Source: Hymenobacter negativus
Lineage (GTDB): Bacteria > Bacteroidota > Bacteroidia > Cytophagales > Hymenobacteraceae
Length of the DNA: 64,000 bases
Assembly (NCBI RefSeq): GCF_017571495.1
Contig: NZ_JAGETZ010000003.1
Span: forward strand, 372,001 to 436,000
Direction of reading: 5' to 3'
Numbering within the stretch: position 1 is the first letter of the stretch; each line of letters begins with the position of its first letter. The notes below the pieces were generated by a model, which was not told the origin of the DNA, did not search any database, and saw nothing but the letters and a program-made list of their open reading frames with translations. Positions 52,214-60,747 of the stretch are shown in pieces. The translations under genes were made by a program, and so were the position numbers.

Positions 52214-54184
52214 ATGAAAAACTATTGCCTACGCCTACTTTGGGGCTTGTTGATTGGGTGCTTGCCCCTTTTGGCCAGCGCGCAGGGCGAATACTCGAAT
52301 TGGTATTTCGGCCGGCGAGCCGACCTGCATTTCGCGCCCGCCGGTGGGGCCCCACGCCCCCTATTAGGTAGCGCCATGACGGCTACCAGCGGCTGCGCCA
52401 CGCTCAGCGACGCGGCAGGCAACTTATTGCTGTACAGCAACGGCGAGCAGGTGTGGAACCGCCAGCACCAGCTAATGCCGGGCGGGCAGAGCTTGGGCGG
52501 CAATACCCTGGTTGCCCAAGGTTGTGCCGTAGTGCGGGTTCAGGGCACGGCTACTCCCACTGCATATTTATTTACGCAGCGCTACACGTCGGCATTGAGC
52601 GCTTTTGTAACGGGTACGCCCATTGCGGCCGAAATCCAGTTGAATGGTGCGGGAGGACTGGGGCAGGTAACGCAAACGGGCCTACCTGTGGTGGCCGATA
52701 CCATTCTGCAGCGCTTGGGCGAGCGTCAGTTTGCGCCGTATCAGGCGCTGGTACGCCATGCCAATGGCCGCGAGTGCTGGCTGCTTACGCGGCTGCACCA
52801 GCAGGGCATTTTTCTGGCTACGCTGCTCGATGGCTCCGGCCAATGGCCGTGCCGGCGCACGGTGGTGAGCCGCGTGCTACCCACCCGGATTTCGTCCTCC
52901 ACAACATTTCCCGGCGCGTTGGTAGCTTCGCCCGATGGCCGCACGCTGCTCTATAACGATGTTGCAACGAGCTTTCTAATGAGCTTCGACCCGGCTACGG
53001 GACAGGTCAGCACGCCCCTGCAACTCGTTTACCCAACGCCAACCATTCCGTCTAGTATTAACCCATATGCCCTCAGCGGCATTTTTTCCAGCGACGGCAC
53101 GCGTTTGTATGTGAACCGCATCTACCAACCCAGTGGTAACTATGGCTCAGCGGTGCAGGTGATACAGTACGACCTGAGCGCGGGCAACTCGGCTGCCACG
53201 GCCACCACTGGCATTGAAATCTACAGTGTAGCTAGCAGTGGTAATAATGGCTTGCCCTGGTATGGCCAAAGAGGCCCCGATGGAATTATTTATTTTTCTG
53301 TGACTGAGTCTGCTTCCCTCGATGCCATCCTCTCGCCCAATGCCCGCGGGCGGGCTTGCCGCTACTCGCCCGGCTACCAGTCATTGGGAGGGAGAACCTC
53401 GCTGCAGTCGCTGCCAGTGCAGCCCAACGACGTGAACCTGGGTGCCCTGCTGGCGCCCGAGGGAGCCTTCGGCTGTGCTGGCCAGCGGCTCACGCTACGG
53501 GCCGGAGCCGGGGCGGGCGGCACTGCTACCGATTCCCTGCGCTGGCTGTTGGGTGATGGCCGCCGCGCGATTACTACCCTGGTCGCTACTGATAGCCTAA
53601 GCATTAGCTACCCCGCCCCCGGCACCTATACGCTGCGGCTCGACCGCCGCCGACAGGGCGTGGTAGTGGCCTCGGCTACAGCCTCGGTGCGCATCAGCGC
53701 TACGCCACAAGTGCGGCTGACGCTGGCACCGGATACGGTCGGCTGCACCCCGCTCAGCCTGCGCCTGTCGGTGGGACCGCAGCCAGCAGGGAGCGTGTTT
53801 AGCTGGCAGGACGGCAGCCGTGGGGCCACTTTGGTGGCTACCACCCCTGGCACCTACTGGGTCGACGTGCAAAACCCGGCCGGCTGCACCGTGCGGGCTA
53901 CCGTGCAAGTGCGTGAGCGGCCCTGTGCTGCCCCCACAGTCACCATCCCCAACATTATTACGCCCAATGGCGACGACCAGAACCAGGCTTTCGTCCTCAG
54001 AGGCCTGGTTCCGGCCGACTGGAGCCTGCGCCTGTATAATCGTTGGGGAAGCGAAATCTATAAGCAGGCCAGCTACGACAACTCCTGGGCTGCTCAGGGC
54101 CAGCCCGATGGGGTGTATTACTACCTGCTCACGAATGCCACTACTAGCCAAAAACTCAAGGGCTGGGTAGAAGTGCGGCGCTAA
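52214..54184 (+). CDS. Surface protein A with T9SS type-B (gliding-associated) C-terminal domain
   Basis: The 656-residue protein has a signal peptide (about 1-23), then EYSNWYFGRRADLHFAP opening an N-terminal beta-propeller-like domain (about 25-400) with WLLTRL and SPDGRTLLYN repeats. A PKD/Ig-like stretch (about 410-560, TLRAGAGAGGTATDSLRWLLGDG and SVFSWQDGSRGATLVATTPGTYWVDV) follows. The type-B C-terminal domain (about 575-656) has IITPNGDDQNQAF and LRLYNRWGSEIY. Export through T9SS to the surface is expected. It is paralogous to protein B at 54659, and sits between pseC and the pseB/pseC remnant. Confidence 0.85.
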   Translation: MKNYCLRLLWGLLIGCLPLLASAQGEYSNWYFGRRADLHFAPAGGAPRPLLGSAMTATSGCATLSDAAGNLLLYSNGEQVWNRQHQLMPGGQSLGGNTLVAQGCAVVRVQGTATPTAYLFTQRYTSALSAFVTGTPIAAEIQLNGAGGLGQVTQTGLPVVADTILQRLGERQFAPYQALVRHANGRECWLLTRLHQQGIFLATLLDGSGQWPCRRTVVSRVLPTRISSSTTFPGALVASPDGRTLLYNDVATSFLMSFDPATGQVSTPLQLVYPTPTIPSSINPYALSGIFSSDGTRLYVNRIYQPSGNYGSAVQVIQYDLSAGNSAATATTGIEIYSVASSGNNGLPWYGQRGPDGIIYFSVTESASLDAILSPNARGRACRYSPGYQSLGGRTSLQSLPVQPNDVNLGALLAPEGAFGCAGQRLTLRAGAGAGGTATDSLRWLLGDGRRAITTLVATDSLSISYPAPGTYTLRLDRRRQGVVVASATASVRISATPQVRLTLAPDTVGCTPLSLRLSVGPQPAGSVFSWQDGSRGATLVATTPGTYWVDVQNPAGCTVRATVQVRERPCAAPTVTIPNIITPNGDDQNQAFVLRGLVPADWSLRLYNRWGSEIYKQASYDNSWAAQGQPDGVYYYLLTNATTSQKLKGWVEVRR

Positions 54185-54658
54185 GGCTTGTGCCTCAAAG
54201 TCGGAATAGGCTTCGGTAATCATGGCGTCGTGCTGCTTCTCACAAAGGTGGATGCCCACGATTTGCTGCGCGCTTCGGGCCGCTGCCGTAAGCCAAATTG
54301 GTGATTTTGTGGCTCGTAGTTCTCGAGCTGAAAATCTCGCCGCCCCAACCATGCCACAGTGCATACAGCACCAGACGTGCGTAAACCGGAAACCAGCCAA
54401 CATCAGGTCCATGACATTGATGGGATGTGCTTCCAGCAAGGCGCGCACGTTCGCCAAGTCAGCCAAACCATGGCCGGGTTGGTGTTTGTAAGTAGAAACT
54501 CGCCACCCTAGCAGCGCAAGCAATTGGCTGAGACCAAAAAGGTGAGCAGGGGTTGTGATTGTGGCAACTGCAGGAGAATGGCTGAGTGGCTCAAAGCCAT
54601 GCAACCCATAGCTAGAAGGCACGGTCGTAGCTGAGGACCAGCAGTTACTTTTGGAACG
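54185..54658 (-). pseudogene. Decayed pseB-pseC remnant (duplication scar)
   Basis: This 474-nt stretch encodes no intact gene but matches two nearby minus-strand genes. From 54193 to about 54374 it aligns with the C-terminal part of pseB (57209-57379 and the tail near 57006), sharing GGTAATCATGG, GATGCCCACGAT and AAAATCTCGCCGCCCCA. From about 54395 to 54565 it aligns with pseC internal sequence (51725-51890), sharing GCTTCCAGCAAGG. From 54575 to 54630 it aligns with the pseC 5' end and promoter (ATGCAACCC). Fragment order is what remains after two copies of the pseB-pseC segment lost their middle. All frames are broken. Confidence 0.85.
54646..54653 (+). promoter_or_regulatory. -7 box (TACTTTTG) abutting the ATG of surface protein B
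   Basis: Exact TAnnTTTG match with 5 nt between it and the ATG at 54659. The transcript would be leaderless. The corresponding site before protein A (GTTACTTCGC) is one or two bases weaker. Confidence 0.5.
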
Positions 54659-56908
54659 ATGACAAGACTTTTGAGCAAGCCGTGGCAGCTCGTATTTTTC
54701 GGCTGGCTGTGGCTGGTGGCGGTGGTCCCCGTTCAGGCACAGCGTGAATATTTTAACTGGTATTTTGGCGACAGCGCAGCCATCTCGTTTGTGGCACCAA
54801 GTCCGCAGGCTTCGGTACTGTTTGATGGTCACTTAAAATTTCCGCAGGGCGTGGCCTCCATGTCCGATGGGTCCGGGCGATTTCAGTTTGCCTCCGATGG
54901 CTACCGGGTGTGGGACCACACCGGCCGGCCCATGCCGGGCAGCAACGTGTCGCAGACGCTGCACCGCTACCTCTACAACAGCCGGCAGGTGATGGCGGTG
55001 CCCGCACCGGGCAGCCCGTCGCGCTACTATGTGTTTGCCAGTCAGCGCGAGTTCTACGCCAACGAATTTCCAGTGAGCGGCAACACGCCGGTTTTCCTGC
55101 CCTATGTGGTGGTGGACATGAACACGCGCACCGGATTGGGTAGCATTGTGGCGCACGACAGCCTGCAAATACCCTTGGGCTTGGTGCAGCGCGTGTCGGT
55201 GCCCAGCGGCCTGGGGTGCAACTGGGCTGCCGTGCGCCATGCCAATGGCCGCGACCTGTGGCTGGTAGGCATCACGAGGGAAGGCCATTACCTCAGTTGG
55301 CTGCTGAATACTAGCGGTGTAGCGCCGGTGCCGGTAGTAAGTTCTTTCGCACGCTTGTCAAGCATCGATGGCATCCTCAAAGCCTCACCCGATGGCCGGA
55401 TGCTGGCGCTGTTTCTAAACGCCACCGATGGGAGAAGCATGCGCCCCGAAGGCCGCCTGGAACTGGCCAACTTTGATGCGGCGACCGGGCAGGTAGGCAA
55501 CGTGCAGCCGCTGCCCACCCGGTTCCGCGGCAATCGCTACCCGCCGAGCAGCAACGGCAGTACCACCACGACGCTGACTCGGCTGACCGGGCTGGAGTTT
55601 TCGCCCGATGGCTCGCGGCTCTACGCCGATTCGGCCGGTGCATACCCGCTGCAATACAACCTGTTGGCAGGTACACCGCAGGCCATTGATGCCAGCCGCA
55701 CGCCCATTCGACCGGTGGGCGCCACGCCCGGCCCCATCAGCTACCCCACCGATATGAAGCTGGGACCCGACGGCCGCATTTACCTCACCTACGGCACCAA
55801 TTCGGTGAGCTGCATAACCATTCCCAATGCCCTAGGCCAAGCTTGCGGGTTGCAAACAGGCGCCCTTGGTCTGCAAAGCCGCTCGGCCGGCACCGGCACC
55901 CTGCCCCTTTCCACCAACGACCTGAACCTGCCGCCTGTGGTAGTGGGCAGCGCCGGCAGCATTGCCGCTGGTAGTGGCTGCGCAGGTACTCCCATCCTGT
56001 TTTTGTCGTCCCTGAGCCCATTCGTAACGGCTACCTCGTATGCCTGGGATTTCGGCGACCCGGCTTCTGGGGCTCTCAACAGCGGCGCGGGCCAGGCTCC
56101 CGGTCATATTTACCAGCAAGGCGGCACGTACACCGTCACGGTGCGCGTCACGGCCCTCAGTGGCTTGCAGTACACCGCCACCCAAACCGTGCAGGTGCTG
56201 ACCAGCCCGGTGGTTGTGCTTGGGCCAGCCGTGCGGGCAGTATGCCGGGGCCAAGCCGTAACGCTCGACCCCGGGGCCCAGCCTGCTGGGGTAACCGTTA
56301 GCTGGCAAGATGGCTCAACGCAACCCACCCTGGTAGTCCGCCAGCCCGGGTTGTACACCGTGCACGTCACCAATGCCGCTGGCTGCAGCAGCACCGCCAG
56401 TACCAGAGTTGAATGGCTGCCAACTTCTCCCGCATCCCTGGGTAATGACACAACCATCTGCCTGACAAATGCTTATGAGTTGCGTCCTCGTGGTGCGCAA
56501 CTTCCGGGCACCACCTACCGCTGGCAGGATGGCTCCACGGCTGCCAGCCTGCTGGTGCAGCGCGCTGGCCGTTATGAGCTGGCAACGACTACCCCCGCCG
56601 GCTGCACCGAAAGTGCCTCGGTGACTATCATCAATGGTAATTGCCCCCAGGTATATCCGAATGTTATCGTGCCCAGTGTCATTACGCCCAACGGCGACGA
56701 CCAGAACGAGTACTTCGTTATCAAAAACTTAAGTACCAACAATTGGCAGCTCGAAGTATACAACCGCTGGGGCCGGCAAGTCTACCAAAAAAAGGATTAC
56801 GACAATACCTGGAATGCTTCCGGTCAACCCAATGGTGTGTATTTCTATCTCCTGCATAACGACGCTACCGGGCAGCAATACAAAGGCCAGGTGGAAGTAA
56901 TTCGCTAG
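54659..56908 (+). CDS. Surface protein B with PKD domain and T9SS type-B C-terminal domain
   Basis: The 749-residue protein has a signal peptide (about 1-27), an N-terminal propeller-like domain opening QREYFNWYFGDSAAISFV (paralogous to protein A), one PKD domain (about 455-510: SYAWDFGDPASGALNSG...GTYTVTVRVT) and two Ig-like repeats (SWQDGSTQPTLVV and RWQDGSTAASLLV, about 530-650). A type-B C-terminal domain follows (about 670-749: ITPNGDDQNEYF, LEVYNRWGRQVYQ). It has more Ig repeats than A. Export to the surface by T9SS is expected. It ends just before a terminator shared with pseB. Confidence 0.87.
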   Translation: MTRLLSKPWQLVFFGWLWLVAVVPVQAQREYFNWYFGDSAAISFVAPSPQASVLFDGHLKFPQGVASMSDGSGRFQFASDGYRVWDHTGRPMPGSNVSQTLHRYLYNSRQVMAVPAPGSPSRYYVFASQREFYANEFPVSGNTPVFLPYVVVDMNTRTGLGSIVAHDSLQIPLGLVQRVSVPSGLGCNWAAVRHANGRDLWLVGITREGHYLSWLLNTSGVAPVPVVSSFARLSSIDGILKASPDGRMLALFLNATDGRSMRPEGRLELANFDAATGQVGNVQPLPTRFRGNRYPPSSNGSTTTTLTRLTGLEFSPDGSRLYADSAGAYPLQYNLLAGTPQAIDASRTPIRPVGATPGPISYPTDMKLGPDGRIYLTYGTNSVSCITIPNALGQACGLQTGALGLQSRSAGTGTLPLSTNDLNLPPVVVGSAGSIAAGSGCAGTPILFLSSLSPFVTATSYAWDFGDPASGALNSGAGQAPGHIYQQGGTYTVTVRVTALSGLQYTATQTVQVLTSPVVVLGPAVRAVCRGQAVTLDPGAQPAGVTVSWQDGSTQPTLVVRQPGLYTVHVTNAAGCSSTASTRVEWLPTSPASLGNDTTICLTNAYELRPRGAQLPGTTYRWQDGSTAASLLVQRAGRYELATTTPAGCTESASVTIINGNCPQVYPNVIVPSVITPNGDDQNEYFVIKNLSTNNWQLEVYNRWGRQVYQKKDYDNTWNASGQPNGVYFYLLHNDATGQQYKGQVEVIR

Positions 56909-56935
56909 GCCAGTAGTAGATAGCTCTAAATGAGG

Positions 56936-56979
56936 AAAGGGCCCTTATGCAACGCGTAGCGAAGTATAAGGGCCCTTTT
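56936..56979. terminator. Bidirectional terminator between surface protein B and pseB
   Basis: AAAGGGCCCTTAT pairs perfectly with ATAAGGGCCCTTT across an 17-18-nt loop, with a T-run on the plus side. It can stop both the convergent surface gene and pseB. Surface gene A has no such terminator; it was lost with the duplication scar. Confidence 0.8.
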
Positions 56980-57002
56980 GGTTGTTGCTGCTGAACTAGC
57001 GC

Positions 57003-58022
57003 CTACACCTCAAAATCAGCATCGACATGCAGCCGGATTTCCTGCCGAATCTGCTCGGCATCCAGCCATTCCTGGTTGTTGGCTGAATCGTACTGAAAGC
57101 CCAGGGGTACGCGCTTGCCGTTGAATTCCTCGATGAACTTTTCCACGCTCCAGGTCGGCATTGAAGGCAAGATGACGTAGTAGCGGTCCAACTCCACGGT
57201 GCTCAGGGCGTCGGTTTCGGTAATCATGGCTTCGTGCAGCTTCTCACCGGGGCGGATGCCCACGATTTTCTGCTCGCAGTTTGGGCCGATGGCGCGGGCC
57301 ACTTCAGTGATTTTGTAGCTCGGAATTTTAGGTACGAAAATCTCGCCGCCCCAGGCGTGCTCCAGCGCGTAGAGCACGAGGTCCACACCTTCTTCGAGCG
57401 AGATGTTGAAGCGTGTCATGTCGGGGTGCGTGATGGGGAGCACGCCGGTGTGGCGCTGCTGCAAAAAGAACGGCACCACCGAACCACGCGAGCCAATTAC
57501 GTTGCCGTAGCGCACCACCGAAAACCGCAAATCACGCGAGCCCTTCATGTTATTGGCCGCCACAAACAGCTTGTCGGAGCACAGCTTGGTAGCACCGTAA
57601 AGATTGATGGGCGCGGCAGCCTTGTCGGTGCTCAGGGCTACCACGTCCTTTACGCCGCAGTCGAGGGCGGCGTTGATGACGTTTTCGGCGCCGAAAATAT
57701 TGGTCTTGATGCACTCCATCGGGTTGTACTCGGCGGCGGGCACCTGCTTGAGGGCGGCGGCGTGAATCACAATGTCGATGCCCTCGCAGGCACGGTGCAG
57801 GCGCTGCTCATCGCGCACATCGCCAATGAAATAGCGGATGGCCGGGTACTTGGTCGGGCTGAATTCCTGGCTCATCTCATACTGCTTCAGCTCATCGCGC
57901 GAGAACACGACGAGGCGCTTTACGTGCGGAAACTGTTTGAAAACGGTGCGCACGAATTGCTTGCCGAAGGAGCCGGTGCCACCCGTAACAAGGATGGACT
58001 TGTGGTTGAGGTCGAGAGCCAT
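57003..58022 (-). CDS. pseB: UDP-N-acetylglucosamine 4,6-dehydratase (inverting)
   Basis: PseB begins pseudaminic acid synthesis by dehydrating UDP-GlcNAc with inversion at C5. The 339-residue protein has the SDR motif GGTGSFG (14-20), ALSTDKAAAPINLYGATK with D132, K133, Y142 and K146, and SVVRYGNVIGSRGSVVPFF, all typical of PseB/FlaA1. The ATG at 58022 fits the family N-terminus and the -7 box at 58051. It is separated from pseC by 4.9 kb holding the two surface proteins; a decayed second copy is at 54193-54374. Confidence 0.94.
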   Translation of the reverse strand: MALDLNHKSILVTGGTGSFGKQFVRTVFKQFPHVKRLVVFSRDELKQYEMSQEFSPTKYPAIRYFIGDVRDEQRLHRACEGIDIVIHAAALKQVPAAEYNPMECIKTNIFGAENVINAALDCGVKDVVALSTDKAAAPINLYGATKLCSDKLFVAANNMKGSRDLRFSVVRYGNVIGSRGSVVPFFLQQRHTGVLPITHPDMTRFNISLEEGVDLVLYALEHAWGGEIFVPKIPSYKITEVARAIGPNCEQKIVGIRPGEKLHEAMITETDALSTVELDRYYVILPSMPTWSVEKFIEEFNGKRVPLGFQYDSANNQEWLDAEQIRQEIRLHVDADFEV

Positions 58023-58050
58023 GAAAATTGATAAGCCGAAATCAGGACTG

Positions 58051-58058
58051 CAAAAGTA
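58051..58058 (-). promoter_or_regulatory. pseB: -7 box (TACTTTTG) of pseB
   Basis: Exact TAnnTTTG on the minus strand, 28 nt before the ATG at 58022, giving an ordinary leader. Confidence 0.55.
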
Positions 58059-58086
58059 GTTCAATTGGGGCATGCAGCGTCCCATC

Positions 58087-58205
58087 GGTCATCCTGAGCA
58101 CAGCGAAGGACCTTGTTACCGCTGAATGGCTTGCCGTAAGTCACTCGGTACAAACGGGAGAAGGCCCTTCGTGCCTGCCTGATGCGCAGAACGCGCAGGA
58201 TGACA
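58087..58205. repeat. Diverged TCATCCTGAGC inverted repeat
   Basis: The left end (GGTCATCCTGAGCACAGCG, from 58087) and the right end (GCGCAGGATGAC, ending about 58205) are imperfectly complementary, with an insertion in the right arm. It is a decayed relative of the perfect repeat at 7116-7204 and lies between the divergent pseB and MBOAT genes. Confidence 0.6.
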
Positions 58206-58276
58206 AACGCTCCAAACACCACACAAACGCCCGCTGCTCCCGACCTTTGGCCTGCGGAGGCACTGCCGCGGCGCGA

Positions 58277-59746
58277 ATGCTATTCAATTCTCTTCATTTC
58301 CTCGTCTTTTTTCCGATAGTCATCGGGCTTTACTACGGGCTGCCGCCGCGCTGGCGCAACCTGCTGCTGCTGCTGGCCAGCTACTATTTCTACATGAGCT
58401 GGCGGGCCGCCTACGCTATTCTGCTGCTGGCCACCACGCTGCTCGACTACTACAGCGGCTACCGCATGAGCCAGCTGCCCACCAAGCGGGCGCGGCGGCC
58501 CTGGCTCTACCTCAGCCTGGCCAGCAACCTGGGCACGCTGTTCATTTTCAAGTACTTCAACTTCTTTCGGGACGCGGCCCTGCAGCTGGCGGAGGCACTG
58601 CACCTGCCACACGCGGCCGTGCCAGCATTCGGGCTACTGCTGCCGGTAGGCGTATCGTTCTACACGTTTCAGTCGGTGGGTTACATCGTGGATGTTTACC
58701 AGGGCCGTCTGGAAGCGGAGCGGAATTTTGGGCGGTTTGCGCTATTCGTAGCCTTTTTTCCGCAGCTGGTAGCCGGGCCCATTGAACGGGGTGGGCACAT
58801 GCTGCCGCAGTTTCGGCGGCGCCACAAGTTTGACTATGCACGCATCGTGAGCGGGTTACGGCTCATGGCCTGGGGCCTGTTCAAGAAAGTGGTGGTGGCC
58901 GACCGCCTGGCTCTGCTCGTCAATCCGGTGTTCAACAACCCGCGCCAGCACCCCGAAGGCCCGTTGCTGGTGCTGGCCACGCTGGCCTTCACCTTCCAGA
59001 TTTACGGCGACTTCTCGGGCTACACCGACCTGGCCCGGGGCGCGGCCCGCGTGCTGGGGTTCGATTTCAACCTCAATTTCCGCCAGCCTTACCAATCGGC
59101 TTCGGTGCCGGAGTTCTGGCGGCGCTGGCACATTTCGCTGTCGAGCTGGTTTCGGGATTACCTCTACATTCCACTGGGTGGCAGTCGGGTAGCACCGTTG
59201 CGGGCCTATGGCAACCTGCTGGCTGTGTTCCTCATCAGCGGCCTCTGGCACGGCGCCAACTGGACCTTCCTGGTGTGGGGTGGCCTGCACGGCCTCTACC
59301 TCGTGCTCAGCACCTGGGCGCGGCCGGCGCGGGAGTGGCTGGCCCAGCGCACCGGCCTGGCCGCGCACCCGGGGCTGCGGCGCGGGCTGGGCGTGGGCAT
59401 CACCTTTGTGCTGGTGGCTTATGCCTGGATATTTTTCCGGGCCAACAGCCTGAGCGACGCACTCTTCATCAGCCGCCACCTGTTCAGCGGCTGGCAGCTG
59501 AGCGGTCGGGCCGTGGGTACGCTATTGCTCGATTTCTCACAGCATTACCGGCCCGAGCTGGCCGTGGCAGCCTTCGGCGTGGGGCTGATGCTGCTGGTGG
59601 AGTATTTCGGTAGCCGGCGCAGCCCGCAGGCTTGGGTGATGGCCCAGCCGTTTGTGTTGCGTTGGGTAGGCTACCTGAGCCTGACGCTGCTGATTCTTTA
59701 CCTGGGTATTTTCAACAGTACCTCCTTTATCTATTTCCAATTTTGA
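58277..59746 (+). CDS. MBOAT-family O-acyltransferase
   Basis: The 489-residue protein has about ten membrane segments and the MBOAT signature: the start MLFNSLHFLVFFPIVIG, LPVGVSFYTFQSVGYIVDVY (about 120-140), and LWHGANWTFLVWGGLHGLYL with the conserved histidines (about 325-345). It resembles AlgI/DltB-type O-acylation proteins that move an acyl group across the inner membrane for transfer to a glycan. The frame is open to 58028 but the N-terminal match fixes the ATG at 58277. The next gene is an SGNH-like partner. O-acetylation of the surface glycan is inference. Confidence 0.9.
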   Translation: MLFNSLHFLVFFPIVIGLYYGLPPRWRNLLLLLASYYFYMSWRAAYAILLLATTLLDYYSGYRMSQLPTKRARRPWLYLSLASNLGTLFIFKYFNFFRDAALQLAEALHLPHAAVPAFGLLLPVGVSFYTFQSVGYIVDVYQGRLEAERNFGRFALFVAFFPQLVAGPIERGGHMLPQFRRRHKFDYARIVSGLRLMAWGLFKKVVVADRLALLVNPVFNNPRQHPEGPLLVLATLAFTFQIYGDFSGYTDLARGAARVLGFDFNLNFRQPYQSASVPEFWRRWHISLSSWFRDYLYIPLGGSRVAPLRAYGNLLAVFLISGLWHGANWTFLVWGGLHGLYLVLSTWARPAREWLAQRTGLAAHPGLRRGLGVGITFVLVAYAWIFFRANSLSDALFISRHLFSGWQLSGRAVGTLLLDFSQHYRPELAVAAFGVGLMLLVEYFGSRRSPQAWVMAQPFVLRWVGYLSLTLLILYLGIFNSTSFIYFQF

Positions 59747-60681
59747 AAAGCCCCGTTCTCGCTGCTGTGTCCCGGCTGGTGTTGCGGCTGGCGCTGCTGG
59801 GCGGCGCGCTGCTGCTGGGCGCGGTGTTGCTGGGACCGGTGGTGCTAAAGGGGCGGGTCGATGCGTTTTACGGCCGGTTCACCAGCCCGCCGGCCGGCTC
59901 GCTGATTTTAGGGACTTCGCGGGCTGCGCAGGGCATTCAGCCAGCGGTGCTGGCCGCCGGGTTGGATAGCGCGTTTGACAAGCCACTGCTGAATTACGCC
60001 TTCACGCTCACGCATTCGCCCTACGGGCCGGCGTACCTGGCCAGCATCCAGCGCAAGCTGCGGCCGGAGGTGCGCAACGGCCTGTTCCTCCTCGCCGTGG
60101 ACCCGTGGTCGCTCTCGCTCACCGGGCCGGAGGGCCGCTTCCCGGAGGACCAGTCCTTCATCGGCCAGCTCAAGCAGGTCAGCCAGAACCCCAATTTGCC
60201 CTACCTCACCCGTTACCAAACCAAGCCCCTCTACCGCCTGCTGCTCGACTATGCCACCGCTACCGAACGCCTGCATCCCGACGGCTGGCTGGAAGTCAAC
60301 ATCGGGACCGACAGCGCCCAGGTGCGCGCCCGCACTGCCCGCAAGCTGCAGGACTACCGCCTCCTGGCTGCCAGCCAGCACCTTTCGGCTGGCCGCTTAC
60401 TGGCCCTGCGCCAGACCATTCAATTCCTGAAGCCGCACGGCCGGGTTGTGCTGGTGCGCCTGCCCGTCGGCGCATCGTTGCTTCAACTGGAAAACGTCTA
60501 TCAGCCCGGTTTCGCCCAGCAGATGCGGCAGCTGGCGACTGATTTTGCCGTGCCATTTCTCGACTACAGCACCCAGCCCTATGCCACCACCGATGGCAAC
60601 CACCTGCAACGTGCGGCCAGCGTCGACTTTACGCAACAGCTAACGAAAGATTTGAAGAAAGAGCTTCAGGAAAAACGATAA
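59743..60681 (+). CDS. Membrane-anchored SGNH/AlgX-like O-acyltransferase partner
   Basis: The 312-residue product has an N-terminal membrane anchor (about 8-33) followed by an SGNH-hydrolase-like domain: SLILGTSRAAQGIQP (block I, about 50-64) and TTDGNHLQRAAS (C-terminal Asp-His pair, about 283-294). These partner proteins catalyse the periplasmic transfer after the MBOAT step. The start is a TTG overlapping the MBOAT stop (TTGA at 59743-59746), indicating translational coupling; the longer frame from 59632 lies within the MBOAT gene and has no support. A perfect terminator follows. Confidence 0.75.
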   Translation: MKSPVLAAVSRLVLRLALLGGALLLGAVLLGPVVLKGRVDAFYGRFTSPPAGSLILGTSRAAQGIQPAVLAAGLDSAFDKPLLNYAFTLTHSPYGPAYLASIQRKLRPEVRNGLFLLAVDPWSLSLTGPEGRFPEDQSFIGQLKQVSQNPNLPYLTRYQTKPLYRLLLDYATATERLHPDGWLEVNIGTDSAQVRARTARKLQDYRLLAASQHLSAGRLLALRQTIQFLKPHGRVVLVRLPVGASLLQLENVYQPGFAQQMRQLATDFAVPFLDYSTQPYATTDGNHLQRAASVDFTQQLTKDLKKELQEKR

Positions 60682-60692
60682 TATTCGGGTGC

Positions 60693-60728
60693 AAAAAAGG
60701 CCTTCTGCACGTGCAGAAGGCCTTTTTT
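60693..60728. terminator. Bidirectional intrinsic terminator
   Basis: A perfect 18-bp stem (AAAAAAGGCCTTCTGCAC and its complement) with no loop spacer carries T and A runs. It lies between the convergent O-acylation partner and the FG-GAP surface gene and can serve both. Confidence 0.9.
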
Positions 60729-60747
60729 GTTTTACAGATTAGCCGTG

